Counted from the first letter of the stretch, positions 18,250-27,770 are shown. The stretch: 64,000 nt of DNA from Candidatus Binatus sp. (GCF_030646925.1 NZ_JAUSKL010000029.1:44955-108954); one strand, 5' to 3'. Notes: generated by a model from the sequence alone, not told the origin. Made by a program: numbers and translations.

Positions 18250-19053
18250 TTGTCGCGCGGATTGAACTCCATTTCAAATCTATCCCTCGCAGCGGCGCAG
18301 AGAATCTACTCCGCGCTCCGCCGCGGCAGCCACGCGCTCGGAATCCGGCCCTCGCAGTACCCTCGATTTGTCAAATTTTTGAGCAACTCCTACGCGCGAT
18401 TCCCAGCCCTGCTGGCCCTGGTAGAAGCCGTCGACGATCCATACGGGCGTGTCGATACTTTCGACCGCGACTACGCCGTCCAAGCCGATCACTGGGGATA
18501 CTCGACCAATCCAACCACCGCCGAGCGCATTCAACGCGTGCTGAACCTGCTTGATTCGGCGCGCGCGGGACGCCGCTTCGGCCGCGTCCTCGAGATCGCC
18601 TGCGCCGAAGGAGTATTCACCGAGTTACTCGCCTCCCGATGCGATTCGATTCTCGCCGTGGACTTCTCCGAGATTGCACTCGAGCGCGCGCGTGCCCGGC
18701 GCGATTGGGAAGGCCGCGTCACCTTCAGCCCCTGGAATCTCCGCACCGATCCAATTCCCGGCCAATTCGATTTGATCGTCGTGATGGACGTCCTTAGCTG
18801 CCTGCGGAGTCCCGCCCGACTGCACGCCGCGATCGATAAAATCGTCGCTGCGATGCGCCCCGGCGATCTCGTGCTCGCCTGCGACTACCGCGAAGATAAA
18901 GATCTCCGCTCGCTCGAAACTTCCCGAATCGGTAAGTGGCTGCTATTCGGCGGCAAGTGGGTGATCGAAACGTTCGTCACCGACCCGGCGCTCGAAGTCA
19001 TCGCAACCGATCAGATGGACACTCACTTCTTCGCGCTGCTGCGCAAGAAGTGA
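18250..19053 (+). CDS. NodS-like SAM-dependent methyltransferase
   Basis: 267 residues; class I methyltransferase of the NodS type, a family that includes N-methylation of amino sugars. Motif I is VLEIACAEGVFTELL, followed by acidic ILAVDFSEIALERAR, FDLIVVMDVL and a C-terminal beta-hairpin THFFALLRKK. NodS proteins act on chitooligosaccharide deacetylated ends; here a sugar or lipid acceptor linked to the EPS locus is possible but not shown. The best start is TTG at 18250, with a poor GCAGGT close by; the methyltransferase core begins about residue 75, so the extra N-terminal helix is unexplained. It is divergent from the WecA fusion gene (281 bases between). Confidence 0.75.
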   Translation: MSRGLNSISNLSLAAAQRIYSALRRGSHALGIRPSQYPRFVKFLSNSYARFPALLALVEAVDDPYGRVDTFDRDYAVQADHWGYSTNPTTAERIQRVLNLLDSARAGRRFGRVLEIACAEGVFTELLASRCDSILAVDFSEIALERARARRDWEGRVTFSPWNLRTDPIPGQFDLIVVMDVLSCLRSPARLHAAIDKIVAAMRPGDLVLACDYREDKDLRSLETSRIGKWLLFGGKWVIETFVTDPALEVIATDQMDTHFFALLRKK

Positions 19054-19080
19054 ACGGCCCCACTAATCGCTTCGAGATTC

Positions 19081-20082
19081 TCAGCCGCCGATCTGATACA
19101 TCGAGCGTTCCTGCGTCGAGCGTCCCTCGAGCAGGTGATGCCCCGTCGGTTTGAGTTCCACCGCGCGCCGCAAAATCCGGCCCACCGCCGCGATCCGATC
19201 GGCCGCGCTTTCGTTGGAGCGAATCGCGTTGCGCACGTCAAGCTCGTCGTCATTCAGCAGGCACAAATGGAATTTGCCGTCCGCCGTGAGCCGCATCCGG
19301 TTGCAGGTTCCGCAGTAAGGCTCGCTGACGGGACTGATGAATCCCACGACGCCGCGCGCGCTGGGCAATTGATAGTTGCGCGCTTCATCGGCAGCGTTGT
19401 CCGACGGTGTCTCGACTAGCGCGCCGAGCGCCGCCTCGATCCGCCGCCTCGTCTCGATATTCGATACGTAGCGCTTGACCGAAAGCGTGGCGCATTCGCC
19501 GCCGCCAAGCGGCATCAGCTCGATAAATCGCACGTGCCAATCGCGCTCGATCGTGAGCCGCGCCATCTCGACCACGTCCGCTTCGTTGAAGCCGGCCGTC
19601 ACCACCGCGTTCAGCTTGATCGGCGTCAGCCCCGCTTCTTCGGCCGCCATGATCCCGCGCCAGATCCTGTCGAAGCTGCCCCATCGCATCTGCCGCTCGA
19701 CCGTTGCCGGATCGAGGCTATCGACGTGCACGTTGATACGGGTTAAGCCCGCGCGTTTCAGCGGCGCCGCCAGGTCGTCGAGCAGCAACGCATTGGTCGT
19801 GAGCGCTAGCCCCTTGACCCCGGGCACGCGCGTGATTCGTTCGACGATTTCGATCAGATCGAGGCGCAGCGTCGGCTCGCCGCCGGTCAGGCGGAACTTT
19901 CTAAACCCGACACTGACCGCAGCCCGCGTCACCGTCTCGATCTCAGCCGGGCTCAGCAACTCCGCGTTCGGCAAAAACCTGAGCCCCTGCAACGGCATGC
20001 AATAAACGCATCGCAGGTTGCATCGATCAGTCACCGAGATGCGCAGGTAGTCGATCTCGCGATTGAATGAGTCGCGCGGCAC
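19081..20082 (-). CDS. moaA: GTP 3',8-cyclase MoaA (molybdopterin synthesis)
   Basis: Radical SAM enzyme that converts GTP to 3',8-cyclo-GTP, the first step of molybdenum cofactor synthesis. The 333 residues carry the SAM-cluster motif CNLRCVYC (Cys21, Cys25, Cys28), RLTGGEPTLR, and the second cluster YCGTCNRMRL...HLC (Cys257, Cys260, Cys274) that binds GTP. The terminal GG pair (MYQIGG) required for activity is also present. I chose GTG 20082 because it gives VPRDSFNREIDYLRISVTDR and the normal family length; the frame runs open further upstream but that part is Arg-rich without homology. No other moa genes lie nearby, so it is an orphan here. Confidence 0.93.
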   Translation of the reverse strand: MPRDSFNREIDYLRISVTDRCNLRCVYCMPLQGLRFLPNAELLSPAEIETVTRAAVSVGFRKFRLTGGEPTLRLDLIEIVERITRVPGVKGLALTTNALLLDDLAAPLKRAGLTRINVHVDSLDPATVERQMRWGSFDRIWRGIMAAEEAGLTPIKLNAVVTAGFNEADVVEMARLTIERDWHVRFIELMPLGGGECATLSVKRYVSNIETRRRIEAALGALVETPSDNAADEARNYQLPSARGVVGFISPVSEPYCGTCNRMRLTADGKFHLCLLNDDELDVRNAIRSNESAADRIAAVGRILRRAVELKPTGHHLLEGRSTQERSMYQIGG

Positions 20083-20392
20083 AATCGCTATACTAGGCGC
20101 AGCCGCGCGAGCGAAACAACTTGGCCGCGCGAACTCGTTCCACCGCCTGCGTGATATTGCTATGTTGGTCTGTCGTCGCCGACGGCCGCGAGTATCGGCT
20201 ATCCAGGTGAAGCGGATAGGGGCGGTGGTGAAGCTTGAGGATATCTGAGCGGAGGTTGTGGGTCCGAAGAACGCGATTGCCGAACGGGCCTTCCGGCGCG
20301 AGTCACGCGATAACCCAGGAATCTTTTTAGCCGCGATTCGAACCATTGCCTATGAAGCGCCGATCCGCGAGTGCGCGGCACTGCTTAACTGA
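20083..20392. other. Divergent intergenic region between moaA and the HpnN-like gene
   Basis: These 310 bases hold no supported gene. The moaA frame stays open here, but the translation is rich in Arg and Ala without recognisable pattern. The HpnN-like ATG at 20393 has no obvious Shine-Dalgarno, so it may be leaderless or use a weak site. I found no hairpin terminator or repeat in this stretch. Confidence 0.5.
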
Positions 20393-23300
20393 ATGACTGC
20401 ACCCAATTCCAGTCTGAATTTGCGCTACCGGATGTTCCGTGCGCTCGCGCGCCTGAACGTCGAGCGCCCGTGGCTCGTGCTGCTGACGTGCTTCGCGCTG
20501 GCGGCCGCCTCGATTCTCTACACCAAGGAGCGCCTCGAATTTCACGTCGGCCAGGACGACCTGGTCTCCGGTGGCAGCGCCGACACGCGCAACTATCACA
20601 ACTACACCAGCGAATTTCCCGACCTCGACGGATTGATCGTCGTGGTGCAAGCTGCCCCGAGCCCGGCGCGCGCCGAACTCTTCGCCGATACGCTCGCCGC
20701 GCGCCTGCTCGCCGATCGCGCCAACGTGAGGAGCGTCTTCTATCAGTTCGATCGCGGGATGCTCTCCGGCGGCGAATTGCTCTACATGAGCGTGCCCGAA
20801 CTGAATGAACTGGCAGCGCGCATTCGCGACAATCGCGCACTGCTCACCGGCTATGCCGCCTCGCCCGACCTCGCGAGTCTCTTCAAGCTGATCAACGACG
20901 AGGCCAACCGCGCGATGATGTCCGAGATGCTCGGCGGCTTGCTCGGCTCGAAGGCGGATGCATCCAAGCCCGCCGTCGATTCGCGCCAGCTCGACTTAGG
21001 CTTCGTCGAGGCAATCTTAAGCGGGATGGTCGCCTCGGACGGCAAGCGGATGCAGCTACCGTGGGACCGCCTCACCAGCAGTATCGGCGATCAGAATAGC
21101 GTGCTGCGCGACGGCTACCTCGCCTCCGACAACGGCAAGTACCTGTTGATGCAGGTTGCGCCCGGCGACGGCGTCGAGCACGGCCCCGACGCGGTCGATG
21201 TAATCCAGCGCGATCTGGACGAAGTCCGCGCGCAGTTTCCCGACGTCGAAGCCGGCATGACCGGCGGACCCGCGCTGGCGCGCAGCGAGGAGAGTTCCAC
21301 CGCGCACGATATCGCGCTCGCCTCGGTGATCGCGATCGTGAGCAACGTCCTGCTGCTGGTGATTCCGTTCGGAGGAATCGTCGAGCCGGCCTTCGCGCTC
21401 ATCGCATTGCTCGTCGGCGTCGCATGGTCGTTCGGCTTCACCACGCTCGCCGTCGGCCATCTGAACCTGCTCTCGGCGGTTTTCACCAGCGTGCTCGCAG
21501 GTATCGGAATCAATTTTCCGATCCACGTGATGGCGCGCTACGACGAAGCGCGCAGAGCGGGCCGCACGATGGCCGACGCAGTCGAGCTCGGCGTCGTCAA
21601 TACCGGCGTCGGCGTGGTCGCGTCGGCGTCGATCATGGCGCTGTCATTCCTGATGCCGATATTTTCGGATTTTCGCGGAATCGCCGAGCTGGGCCTGATT
21701 TCCGCCGCGGGAATTTTCTTCTGCCTGCTCTCCGCGATGTTCGTATTTCCGGCGCTGGTCGTGCTGCGCGATCGAAATCGTATCGTCAAGACGCCACCGG
21801 CCCTGAAACTCGTGCGCCGCGATTCGATTCTCAAGCGCGTTTTCAGCCGCCCCGCGTATATCGTTGGCGGCGCCGTCGCGATCACGCTCGCGATGGCTAT
21901 CTTCGCGATTCGCGTTCGCTTCGATCAGAATTTGCTCAAGCTGCAGGCCGAAGGCAGCGAGGCGGTCAAGTTCGAGGGCAAGCTGCTGAAGGATTCGGGC
22001 CGCTCGTCGTGGTTCGCCGTCGCGCTGGCGCCCTCGCGCGTCGAAGCGGAGCGCAAGGCCGCGTCGTTCCGCAAGCTGCCCGAAGTTTCCGACGCCGAAA
22101 CGATCGCGAGCTACATCCCCGACCAACAGCCCGAGAAGAGCGCGATCCTTTACTCGCTGCGACCCGACCTCGAGCCGATCAAAGTAAACGCTCTCTCCCA
22201 TCCCGGCGACCCGGCGATGCTGACGCACGAACTCGAGTCGCTTCGATTCAAATTGGGCAGCGCCAAGGGCTCCGATCCGTCCGGCTCGATCGAGCGGACC
22301 GTCGATCTACTTGACGACTCGATCGCGCGCCTGCACGCGAATCCCAACGCCTTCGCCGATTATGAAAAAGCGATGGCGACCGGCCTCGCCGCGAAGCTGT
22401 CCGAGTTCAAGCGGAGCCTCTCGCCGAAGGAAGTCACTCAGGCCAACCTTGCGCCTGTATTGCGCGATCGATTCATCGGGAAAACCGGCCGCTACCTCGT
22501 CCAGATTTATCCCAAGGGCGACATCTGGGACGACGCGCCGCTCCATCGCTTCGTGACTGCGCTGCGCGGCGTCGAGCCCGACGTGACGGGACCGCCGGTG
22601 CAGACCTACGCGATCGCCACCGTGATGCGCCGCGGCTACGAGCGCGCCGCCGTCCTCGCGCTGCTTGCGGTGTTCATCTTCGTGTTCGCCGATTTCAGAA
22701 ATTTGCGCGACACCGCGCTCGCGACGGTGCCGCTGATTTTCGGCGGCGCGTGGCTGCTCGAGACGATGGGCCTGCTCGGATGGGAGTTCAATCTTGCCAA
22801 TTTATTCGCCGTGCCTATTATCATCGGGACGGGAGTCGATAACGGCGTGAACATGGTGTACCGCTGGCGCGAAGAGCGCGATAAGTCCGACTTGATTCTC
22901 GACAAGTCGGTCGGCAAGTCGGTTACCCTCGCCTCGCTCACGACGATCGCCGGCTTCGCCGCGCTGATTCCCGCGACCCATCGCGGGATTTCGAGCCTCG
23001 GATGGGTCTTGAGCATCGGCGTCGTCTTCATTTTGATCGCGACGCTGCTCGTGCTGCCCGCGATCTTCGAACTCTTCGGCAAGCGCCTCGATCGGACCGA
23101 CCTGGACCCAGGCGAGATCGAACCGATTCCGCCGCGGCGAGTCGCGTCGCGTCGTTCGAGCGGGATGCTCGCGATCATCGTCGCGCTTGCCGCCGTGGCC
23201 GCAGTCGCTTCATCGAGTTACGCCGCCTCGCAGAATCGCGTCGCGTCCGACGCGATCGTCAACGAGGCCGAGCGCATCATCAAGCAGGCCGGCGCTGCCC

Positions 23301-23785
23301 GGCCCACCGACACCAAGCTGGTGCATCAGGCGATCGACAAGCTGCATCAGGCGATCCGGGTCGACCCGCGCAACGACTCCGCCTACGTTGACCTCGGCTT
23401 CTGCTATGGATTGCTGCACGACGGACCCACCGCGGTGGACATGTATCTGCAGGCGACCAAGATCAATCCGTCGGCGCCGAATTTCCTCGAACTCGCCGAC
23501 GTGTACCTGCGGATGGGACAGTCCGCAGACGCCCTGATGGCTGCCAATGCCGGCCTGATCAAGGAGCCCGAGAATGCGCGCCTGTACAATGCCAAGGGCC
23601 TCGCTTTGAACGATTCGCATCGGTTCGATGAAGCCGAAGAAGCCTTCGAGAAAGCGTTGAAGTACGACGCCAACCTGGCGATCGCAAGGACCAACCTCAC
23701 CGCACTGAACGGCGGCCAGACCGGCCGCGGCTCGGTGTCAAAGCACAGCGAGAAGCCCCCGGCGCCACAGCCACGGTCTGAATAG
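20393..23785 (+). CDS. HpnN-like MMPL/RND lipid transporter with C-terminal TPR extension
   Basis: Inner-membrane exporter of the MMPL/RND superfamily; its N-terminal half resembles HpnN, which moves hopanoids to the outer membrane. Of 1130 residues, TM1 is about 25-43, a periplasmic loop follows (LEFHVGQDDLVSGG), then two MMPL helical bundles (about 300-460 and 745-905) holding GIGINFPIHVMARYDEARR and TGVDNGVNMVYRWREE. HpnN proteins end near residue 870-900; this one adds another helix (about 923-942) and a block of TPR repeats (about 996-1105, with AYVDLGFCYGLL and ARLYNAKGLALN). The TPRs should be periplasmic if the added helix spans the membrane. No hopanoid biosynthesis gene is present in the window, so the cargo is inferred. 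Confidence 0.82.
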   Translation: MTAPNSSLNLRYRMFRALARLNVERPWLVLLTCFALAAASILYTKERLEFHVGQDDLVSGGSADTRNYHNYTSEFPDLDGLIVVVQAAPSPARAELFADTLAARLLADRANVRSVFYQFDRGMLSGGELLYMSVPELNELAARIRDNRALLTGYAASPDLASLFKLINDEANRAMMSEMLGGLLGSKADASKPAVDSRQLDLGFVEAILSGMVASDGKRMQLPWDRLTSSIGDQNSVLRDGYLASDNGKYLLMQVAPGDGVEHGPDAVDVIQRDLDEVRAQFPDVEAGMTGGPALARSEESSTAHDIALASVIAIVSNVLLLVIPFGGIVEPAFALIALLVGVAWSFGFTTLAVGHLNLLSAVFTSVLAGIGINFPIHVMARYDEARRAGRTMADAVELGVVNTGVGVVASASIMALSFLMPIFSDFRGIAELGLISAAGIFFCLLSAMFVFPALVVLRDRNRIVKTPPALKLVRRDSILKRVFSRPAYIVGGAVAITLAMAIFAIRVRFDQNLLKLQAEGSEAVKFEGKLLKDSGRSSWFAVALAPSRVEAERKAASFRKLPEVSDAETIASYIPDQQPEKSAILYSLRPDLEPIKVNALSHPGDPAMLTHELESLRFKLGSAKGSDPSGSIERTVDLLDDSIARLHANPNAFADYEKAMATGLAAKLSEFKRSLSPKEVTQANLAPVLRDRFIGKTGRYLVQIYPKGDIWDDAPLHRFVTALRGVEPDVTGPPVQTYAIATVMRRGYERAAVLALLAVFIFVFADFRNLRDTALATVPLIFGGAWLLETMGLLGWEFNLANLFAVPIIIGTGVDNGVNMVYRWREERDKSDLILDKSVGKSVTLASLTTIAGFAALIPATHRGISSLGWVLSIGVVFILIATLLVLPAIFELFGKRLDRTDLDPGEIEPIPPRRVASRRSSGMLAIIVALAAVAAVASSSYAASQNRVASDAIVNEAERIIKQAGAARPTDTKLVHQAIDKLHQAIRVDPRNDSAYVDLGFCYGLLHDGPTAVDMYLQATKINPSAPNFLELADVYLRMGQSADALMAANAGLIKEPENARLYNAKGLALNDSHRFDEAEEAFEKALKYDANLAIARTNLTALNGGQTGRGSVSKHSEKPPAPQPRSE

Positions 23786-23827
23786 CCGCCGCCACGGTGC
23801 GCGACGCACGGTAATCGAACGCCTTCC

Positions 23828-23920
23828 GTCATTTCGAACGCAGTGAGAAATCCCGGATCCGGCTTCCTTCGTCGATATGCTCCCGTTCGACTTCGCTCAG
23901 GGCTGCGGCTCGGGATGACA
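23828..23920. repeat. Composite intergenic repeat, two families in opposite orientation
   Basis: It begins GTCATTTCGAACGCAGTGAG at 23828, a known style of small intergenic palindrome, and ends with TTCGCTCAGG...CGGGATGAC (about 23892-23919), whose reverse complement GTCATCCCGAG opens like the repeats at 11476 and 58357. The two face each other with GTCAT at both ends. It sits between convergent genes, just after the HpnN-like stop, where it could form a hairpin. Confidence 0.55.
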
Positions 23921-23967
23921 CCGATAGCGGACCTGGCTATCGACTCCTCGTCCTTGGGAACCGGCCC

Positions 23968-24540
23968 TCAGTTCGCGTCTTCGACGGAGCGCACCACCAT
24001 GTACGGGCTTAATCGATCGAACACGAAGCCGTCGATTTTCAGCACTCGCGCGTTCGCCGGAGGTGACGACGCAGCCTCAGAAATTTCGCTGCGGAGTCGC
24101 TCGTCACCGATCACCGTGACCGGCTTGGTCAGGATCGCCTCGTAAAGCTGGCGGCCATAATCGAAGTCGGGATCGAATAGCAGTTCCGCGCTGCTCGATT
24201 CCGTATCCAGCGTCATCGGAACGATTTCTCCATTCACCGAAAGGCGCACGATTTTCGCGCCAGCGACCGTTTTCGCAGGGTCGGTCGGGATACGGCCGGC
24301 GAGCGTGATCTGGCGGAATCGTTGTTGGGGGCCGGGCCGATTCGTAATGACCAGATTGTTGGGCGCGACGCCGGGGATGCCGCCGATTGGCGCTCCTCCC
24401 GCGCCGAAACCGCCCGCGCCGACTCCGCCCGTTCCGACTCCGCCGCCCCCGATTCCTTGCGCATCCGCCGCGATCGATGCGGCCGCGACAATCGCCGTCG
24501 CCGCGATGAGCATCGCGATCGTTTTTTTCATCGCTCGCAT
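23968..24540 (-). CDS. Small secreted Gly-rich protein of unknown function
   Basis: 190 residues taking ATG 24540 (GGGG five bases before); ATG 24531 gives almost the same protein. A signal peptide (MKKTIAMLIAATAIVAAAS, ending ADA-QG) is followed by a glycine-rich linker (GIGGGGVGTGGVGAGGFGAG) and a globular part with IVRLSVNGEIVPMTLD. No family recognised. It lies 28 bases after the DUF971 gene on the same strand, so the two may be co-transcribed. Confidence 0.6.
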   Translation of the reverse strand: MRAMKKTIAMLIAATAIVAAASIAADAQGIGGGGVGTGGVGAGGFGAGGAPIGGIPGVAPNNLVITNRPGPQQRFRQITLAGRIPTDPAKTVAGAKIVRLSVNGEIVPMTLDTESSSAELLFDPDFDYGRQLYEAILTKPVTVIGDERLRSEISEAASSPPANARVLKIDGFVFDRLSPYMVVRSVEDAN

Positions 24541-24568
24541 CGTCGCCCCACTCAGATACCGCTTCGCG

Positions 24569-24904
24569 TTAGCCGCCGGTGATTGGACGCTCCGGCTCGC
24601 CGACGCAGTAGGCGCATCGGCACGCGTCGCGCAATTGGCGCATCGTGAGAATCGTCTCATGTTCATCGGCCCAGCCGAGAAACACCGCCGCTTCGCCGAG
24701 TCGCGAAAATTGCTTTAGCCGCTGCGCCGCAGCCGGAATCTCGCCGGCAACGATGCCTTTGCATGCGTCGCATGGACATTGGCGGCGCAAATTTTCCAGC
24801 GGAAATATGCTGTCGTGGCCATCGACCCATTGAACGCCGATCGCGTAGCGGCCGACTTCGTGCAGAGCTTTGATCTTCGCTGTCTTTGACTTGATAAGCG
24901 CCAT
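24569..24904 (-). CDS. DUF971 family protein (gamma-butyrobetaine hydroxylase N-terminal-like)
   Basis: 111 residues matching DUF971, the zinc-binding N-terminal module of gamma-butyrobetaine dioxygenase occurring alone in many bacteria. Visible are VGRYAIGVQWVDGHDSIF and the metal site RRQCPCDACKG (Cys43, Cys45, Cys48). A second Cys cluster, ACRCAYC (Cys95, Cys97, Cys100), follows near the C-terminus. Bacterial stand-alone copies are often near Fe-S or Mrp-type genes and their role is unresolved. It is divergent from the flavin reductase gene with 155 bases between. Confidence 0.85.
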   Translation of the reverse strand: MALIKSKTAKIKALHEVGRYAIGVQWVDGHDSIFPLENLRRQCPCDACKGIVAGEIPAAAQRLKQFSRLGEAAVFLGWADEHETILTMRQLRDACRCAYCVGEPERPITGG

Positions 24905-25059
24905 CGGTGCAGTCTCTGAATAATGATTGTATCCTGCGCGGCGAACGCTGGGGAGACGCTATCTCGGCCAGTCGCGGCGCGGTATCGATCGGGCTCGAAG
25001 ATCGGAACATCAGGCTCGCGGATGCGGGCCGCAGAAAAACGCGACGGAGACTATCGCTC

Positions 25060-25536
25060 ATGGATGAAAAGGCAAAAAAGGAAGCACTCCTGATGATTCC
25101 CTACGGACTGTTCGTGCTCGGCGCGGCGCACGGCAGCATCGCCACCGCCGCCACCGTCAATTGGGTGACCCAGGCGAGCTTCGTCCCGCCGCTGGTAATG
25201 GTGGGAATCAAGAAGGATTCGGGCTCGCACGCGCTGGTGAAGGATTCGAAAGTCTTCGCGCTTTCGATTCTGGAGTCAGGGCAAAAATCGATCGCGGGAT
25301 TTTTCTTCCGTCACGTCGAACCCAAGGACGGAAAATTCGGCAGTATCGCGTTCGGGCTTGGCGCCAACGGCGCGCCGATCATCAGCGATGCGCCCGCGTC
25401 GGTCGAATGCAAGGTCGTCGGCTTCTACGAACTCGGCGATCACAGCGTGGTGGTGGGCGAAGTCACGCAGGCCCACGTAAAGCGCGCCGCGGAGTCGCTC
25501 ACGATGAAGGAGACCGGCTGGAATTACGGCGGCTGA
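25060..25536 (+). CDS. Flavin reductase-like FMN-binding protein
   Basis: 158 residues of the flavin reductase-like domain family, which reduces or binds FMN using NAD(P)H, often as the small partner of two-component monooxygenases. The family features are PYGLFVLGAAHG, the NWVTQASFVPPLVMVGIKKD segment and LGDHSVVVGEV near the C-terminus. Start ATG 25060 has GGAG eleven bases upstream. Sixty-four bases downstream lies an isopropylmalate-type dehydrogenase. It could provide reduced flavin to the HsaA-like enzyme five kilobases away, because no other reductase is found beside that gene. That pairing is inferred. Confidence 0.85.
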   Translation: MDEKAKKEALLMIPYGLFVLGAAHGSIATAATVNWVTQASFVPPLVMVGIKKDSGSHALVKDSKVFALSILESGQKSIAGFFFRHVEPKDGKFGSIAFGLGANGAPIISDAPASVECKVVGFYELGDHSVVVGEVTQAHVKRAAESLTMKETGWNYGG

Positions 25537-25600
25537 AGGTCGCGAAGATCGGTACCGCGCGACATAACCGGAAGATCGCGCACGATCGGAAAATAAAGCA

Positions 25601-26656
25601 ATGGCGAACAAACGTGTCGTAGTTCTGCCCGGCGACGATTCCGCGCCCGAGGCGATGGCCGCCACAATGGACGCGCTGCGCGCGCTCGAGCTGCCGATCG
25701 ACTACCTCGAGTTTCCGCCCGGCGAGAAATGGGTGCGCGGCGAAACCGAAGCGCTCGCCCGCAAAGAGATCGACGCGTCGGACACGACGCTGTTCGGCTC
25801 GACCTCGGGCAAGACCGGCGGGATCACCTATCTCCGCTGGGGCAAGCAGACGTTCGCCAACGTCAGGCCGGCGCGCTACTCGAAGGGCTTCCGCAGCCCG
25901 CTCGCGAATCCCGACGGGATCGACTACGTAATCGTGCGCGAAAACCTCGAGGACCTCTATCTCGGCCTCGAAGGTCCGCTCGCCAATCTCGCGCCGCTGA
26001 ACCTCTTCAGCAAGATTCTGCGCGCACCGCTCGATACTTCCGAACGCGGTATCTACGCGATCAAAGTGATCACCGAACGCGCCACGCGCCGGGTCGCCGA
26101 ATTCGCCTGCCAGCTAACGATGCGGCGCAAGCGGGCCGGCGGCAAGGGCAAGCTCACCTGCACCTCGAAGTACAACATGCTGCGCGAGTCCGACGGCCTG
26201 TTTCGCAGGATCGTCGAAGAGACCGCCACAAAATATCCCGAGATCAAATACGAGCAGTTCATCGTCGATGATTTCGCGCGCCGGCTGGTGCAATCGCCGC
26301 ACGAGCTCGACGTGGTCGTCGCGCCGAATCTCTACGGCGACATCCTCTCCGATGCCGCGGCGGGAACGATCGGCGGTCTCGGGCTCGCGCCCAGCGGATG
26401 CTACGGCGAGCAGTACGCATACTTCGAGTCGGTGCACGGCACCGCGCCGGACATCACGGGCATGGGCATCATCAATCCGTCGGCGACGATGCTTTCCGCG
26501 GCGATGATGCTCGAGTACCTCGGCTTCGACAAAGCGTCCGCGCGGCTCGATTCCGCGGTGCGCCAAGTTTACGCCGAGGGCCGCGTGCTCACGCCCGATC
26601 AGGACGGCACCGCGAAGACGTTGGAATTCGCGCGGGCCGTGATCGCAAATCTGTAG
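25601..26656 (+). CDS. Isocitrate/isopropylmalate-type beta-decarboxylating dehydrogenase
   Basis: 351 residues of the NAD(P)-dependent beta-decarboxylating dehydrogenase family (isocitrate, 3-isopropylmalate, tartrate, homoisocitrate). Visible: VVVLPGDDSAPEAM at the N-terminus, YVIVRENLEDLYLG (substrate arm), KYNMLRESDGLF and the metal-site segment LYGDILSDAAAGTIGGLG. The N-terminus uses GDD where typical enzymes have GDGIG, and IIVRENTE is altered to VIVRENLED, so the substrate is uncertain. No leu genes are adjacent. A specialised hydroxy-acid dehydrogenase is as likely as an anabolic enzyme. Confidence 0.82.
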   Translation: MANKRVVVLPGDDSAPEAMAATMDALRALELPIDYLEFPPGEKWVRGETEALARKEIDASDTTLFGSTSGKTGGITYLRWGKQTFANVRPARYSKGFRSPLANPDGIDYVIVRENLEDLYLGLEGPLANLAPLNLFSKILRAPLDTSERGIYAIKVITERATRRVAEFACQLTMRRKRAGGKGKLTCTSKYNMLRESDGLFRRIVEETATKYPEIKYEQFIVDDFARRLVQSPHELDVVVAPNLYGDILSDAAAGTIGGLGLAPSGCYGEQYAYFESVHGTAPDITGMGIINPSATMLSAAMMLEYLGFDKASARLDSAVRQVYAEGRVLTPDQDGTAKTLEFARAVIANL

Positions 26657-26680
26657 AACTCTGTCGAGAACGCGCGGCGA

Positions 26681-27598
26681 CTACGGAAACACGTTCATGA
26701 TCGCCTGGTAGAATTTGATCGCGCCCGATCCGTTGGGATGCCCCACCGACGCGAAGCGGCATTTCAGGCAATCGAGCTGGCTGTCGCGAAAAAAATTGGG
26801 GCAGACTTCGTCGCGATAATCTTCGAGCGGATCCTGCGGCTGCAGATTGGTCAGTCCCCAGAGCAGCGAGTCGTGCTGGAAAAGCGCATCGGCGTCGGTG
26901 AATCCCGATGCGACGAACGTGATGCGGCCGCCCGCAGTCTTGTTCGCTTCCGCAACGGCATTGGCGTAGGCCTGATCCGATTCCAGGTGAAATTGCCGGC
27001 AGTTGTCGGTCGCATCGCTGAGGCCCCTGGTCGAAGCAAGCAGACTTACAGCATTGGCCACGCCTCGAGTGACCAGGTATCTGATCGCGTTAGTCAGATC
27101 GCTGCGGCGGCTAAGTATCTGATAGTAGCCGGTGAGGATGATGCGGCACTTGGGATTCGAAAACTTCGCGGCGACTTCGCCGAGCAGTTGCAGCATGTCG
27201 GTGTAGCAGAAGTCATCGATGAGTTCCCGAAGTTCTGTGCTCGAAGTCGAAGGATCGATGATCTTGCCGACCGTTACGTCGTTGATACCGCCATCGAGCA
27301 GCACCACCCGCACTGCATCGGGATCGTCGTCGTACTGGCGGCATTGAGTCAGGATGGACGGGCCCGAGATCGGTATCTCGCCGTTCTTCGCGGTCCATTG
27401 GCGATCGGTGCGGGCGCCGATGATCGCGCCCGAATGCGCGCGCATCACCGGAGTGATCCCCTGGTAGTCGTCCTGATAGCGCAACTGGTCGCACACCAAC
27501 TGGTGGAACTTGTTATGCGGCAGATGGCCCTGCCCCCACATCACCGAATCGCCCAGCGCCAGCATCACAATTGAATCGTTAGCTGAAGGTGCTCCCAT
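26681..27598 (-). CDS. SGNH/GDSL-type hydrolase
   Basis: 305 residues of the SGNH hydrolase fold (esterase, lipase or carbohydrate acetylesterase). Block I is LALGDSVMWGQG with Ser18, block III is LLDGGINDV (Gly and Asn of the oxyanion hole), and the C-terminal VGHPNGSGA supplies the catalytic His. No signal peptide is visible, so it is cytoplasmic. It carries many Cys and Asp residues near the C-terminus (SQLDCLKCRF). A strong AAGGAGGAG precedes the ATG at 27598. It is convergent with the dehydrogenase gene. The substrate is unknown. Confidence 0.82.
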   Translation of the reverse strand: MGAPSANDSIVMLALGDSVMWGQGHLPHNKFHQLVCDQLRYQDDYQGITPVMRAHSGAIIGARTDRQWTAKNGEIPISGPSILTQCRQYDDDPDAVRVVLLDGGINDVTVGKIIDPSTSSTELRELIDDFCYTDMLQLLGEVAAKFSNPKCRIILTGYYQILSRRSDLTNAIRYLVTRGVANAVSLLASTRGLSDATDNCRQFHLESDQAYANAVAEANKTAGGRITFVASGFTDADALFQHDSLLWGLTNLQPQDPLEDYRDEVCPNFFRDSQLDCLKCRFASVGHPNGSGAIKFYQAIMNVFP

Positions 27599-27770
27599 AT
27601 CGCGACTCCTCCTTGCAATTCGACCAACCCGTTAGCAATCTTCCCGATGCGCGCGCGAGTAGCAAGATGAGAGGCCGGGGCGCAGTAGTTGCCATCTATC
27701 GTCCAAAGGGACGATGCGGCGCGGCCGCGCGGGCGTGAAAATCGGAGCACTCGCGCAAGGGGTGAAAGCT

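Noticed and set aside
20083..20346. N-terminal extension of MoaA by 88 residues
   Set aside because: The extension is Arg/Ala-rich without homology; GTG at 20082 gives the normal family length.
20320..20350. Possible tRNA T-arm (GGTTCGAATC on minus strand)
   Set aside because: The flanking bases do not pair as a 5-base T stem and no anticodon or acceptor stem can be drawn.
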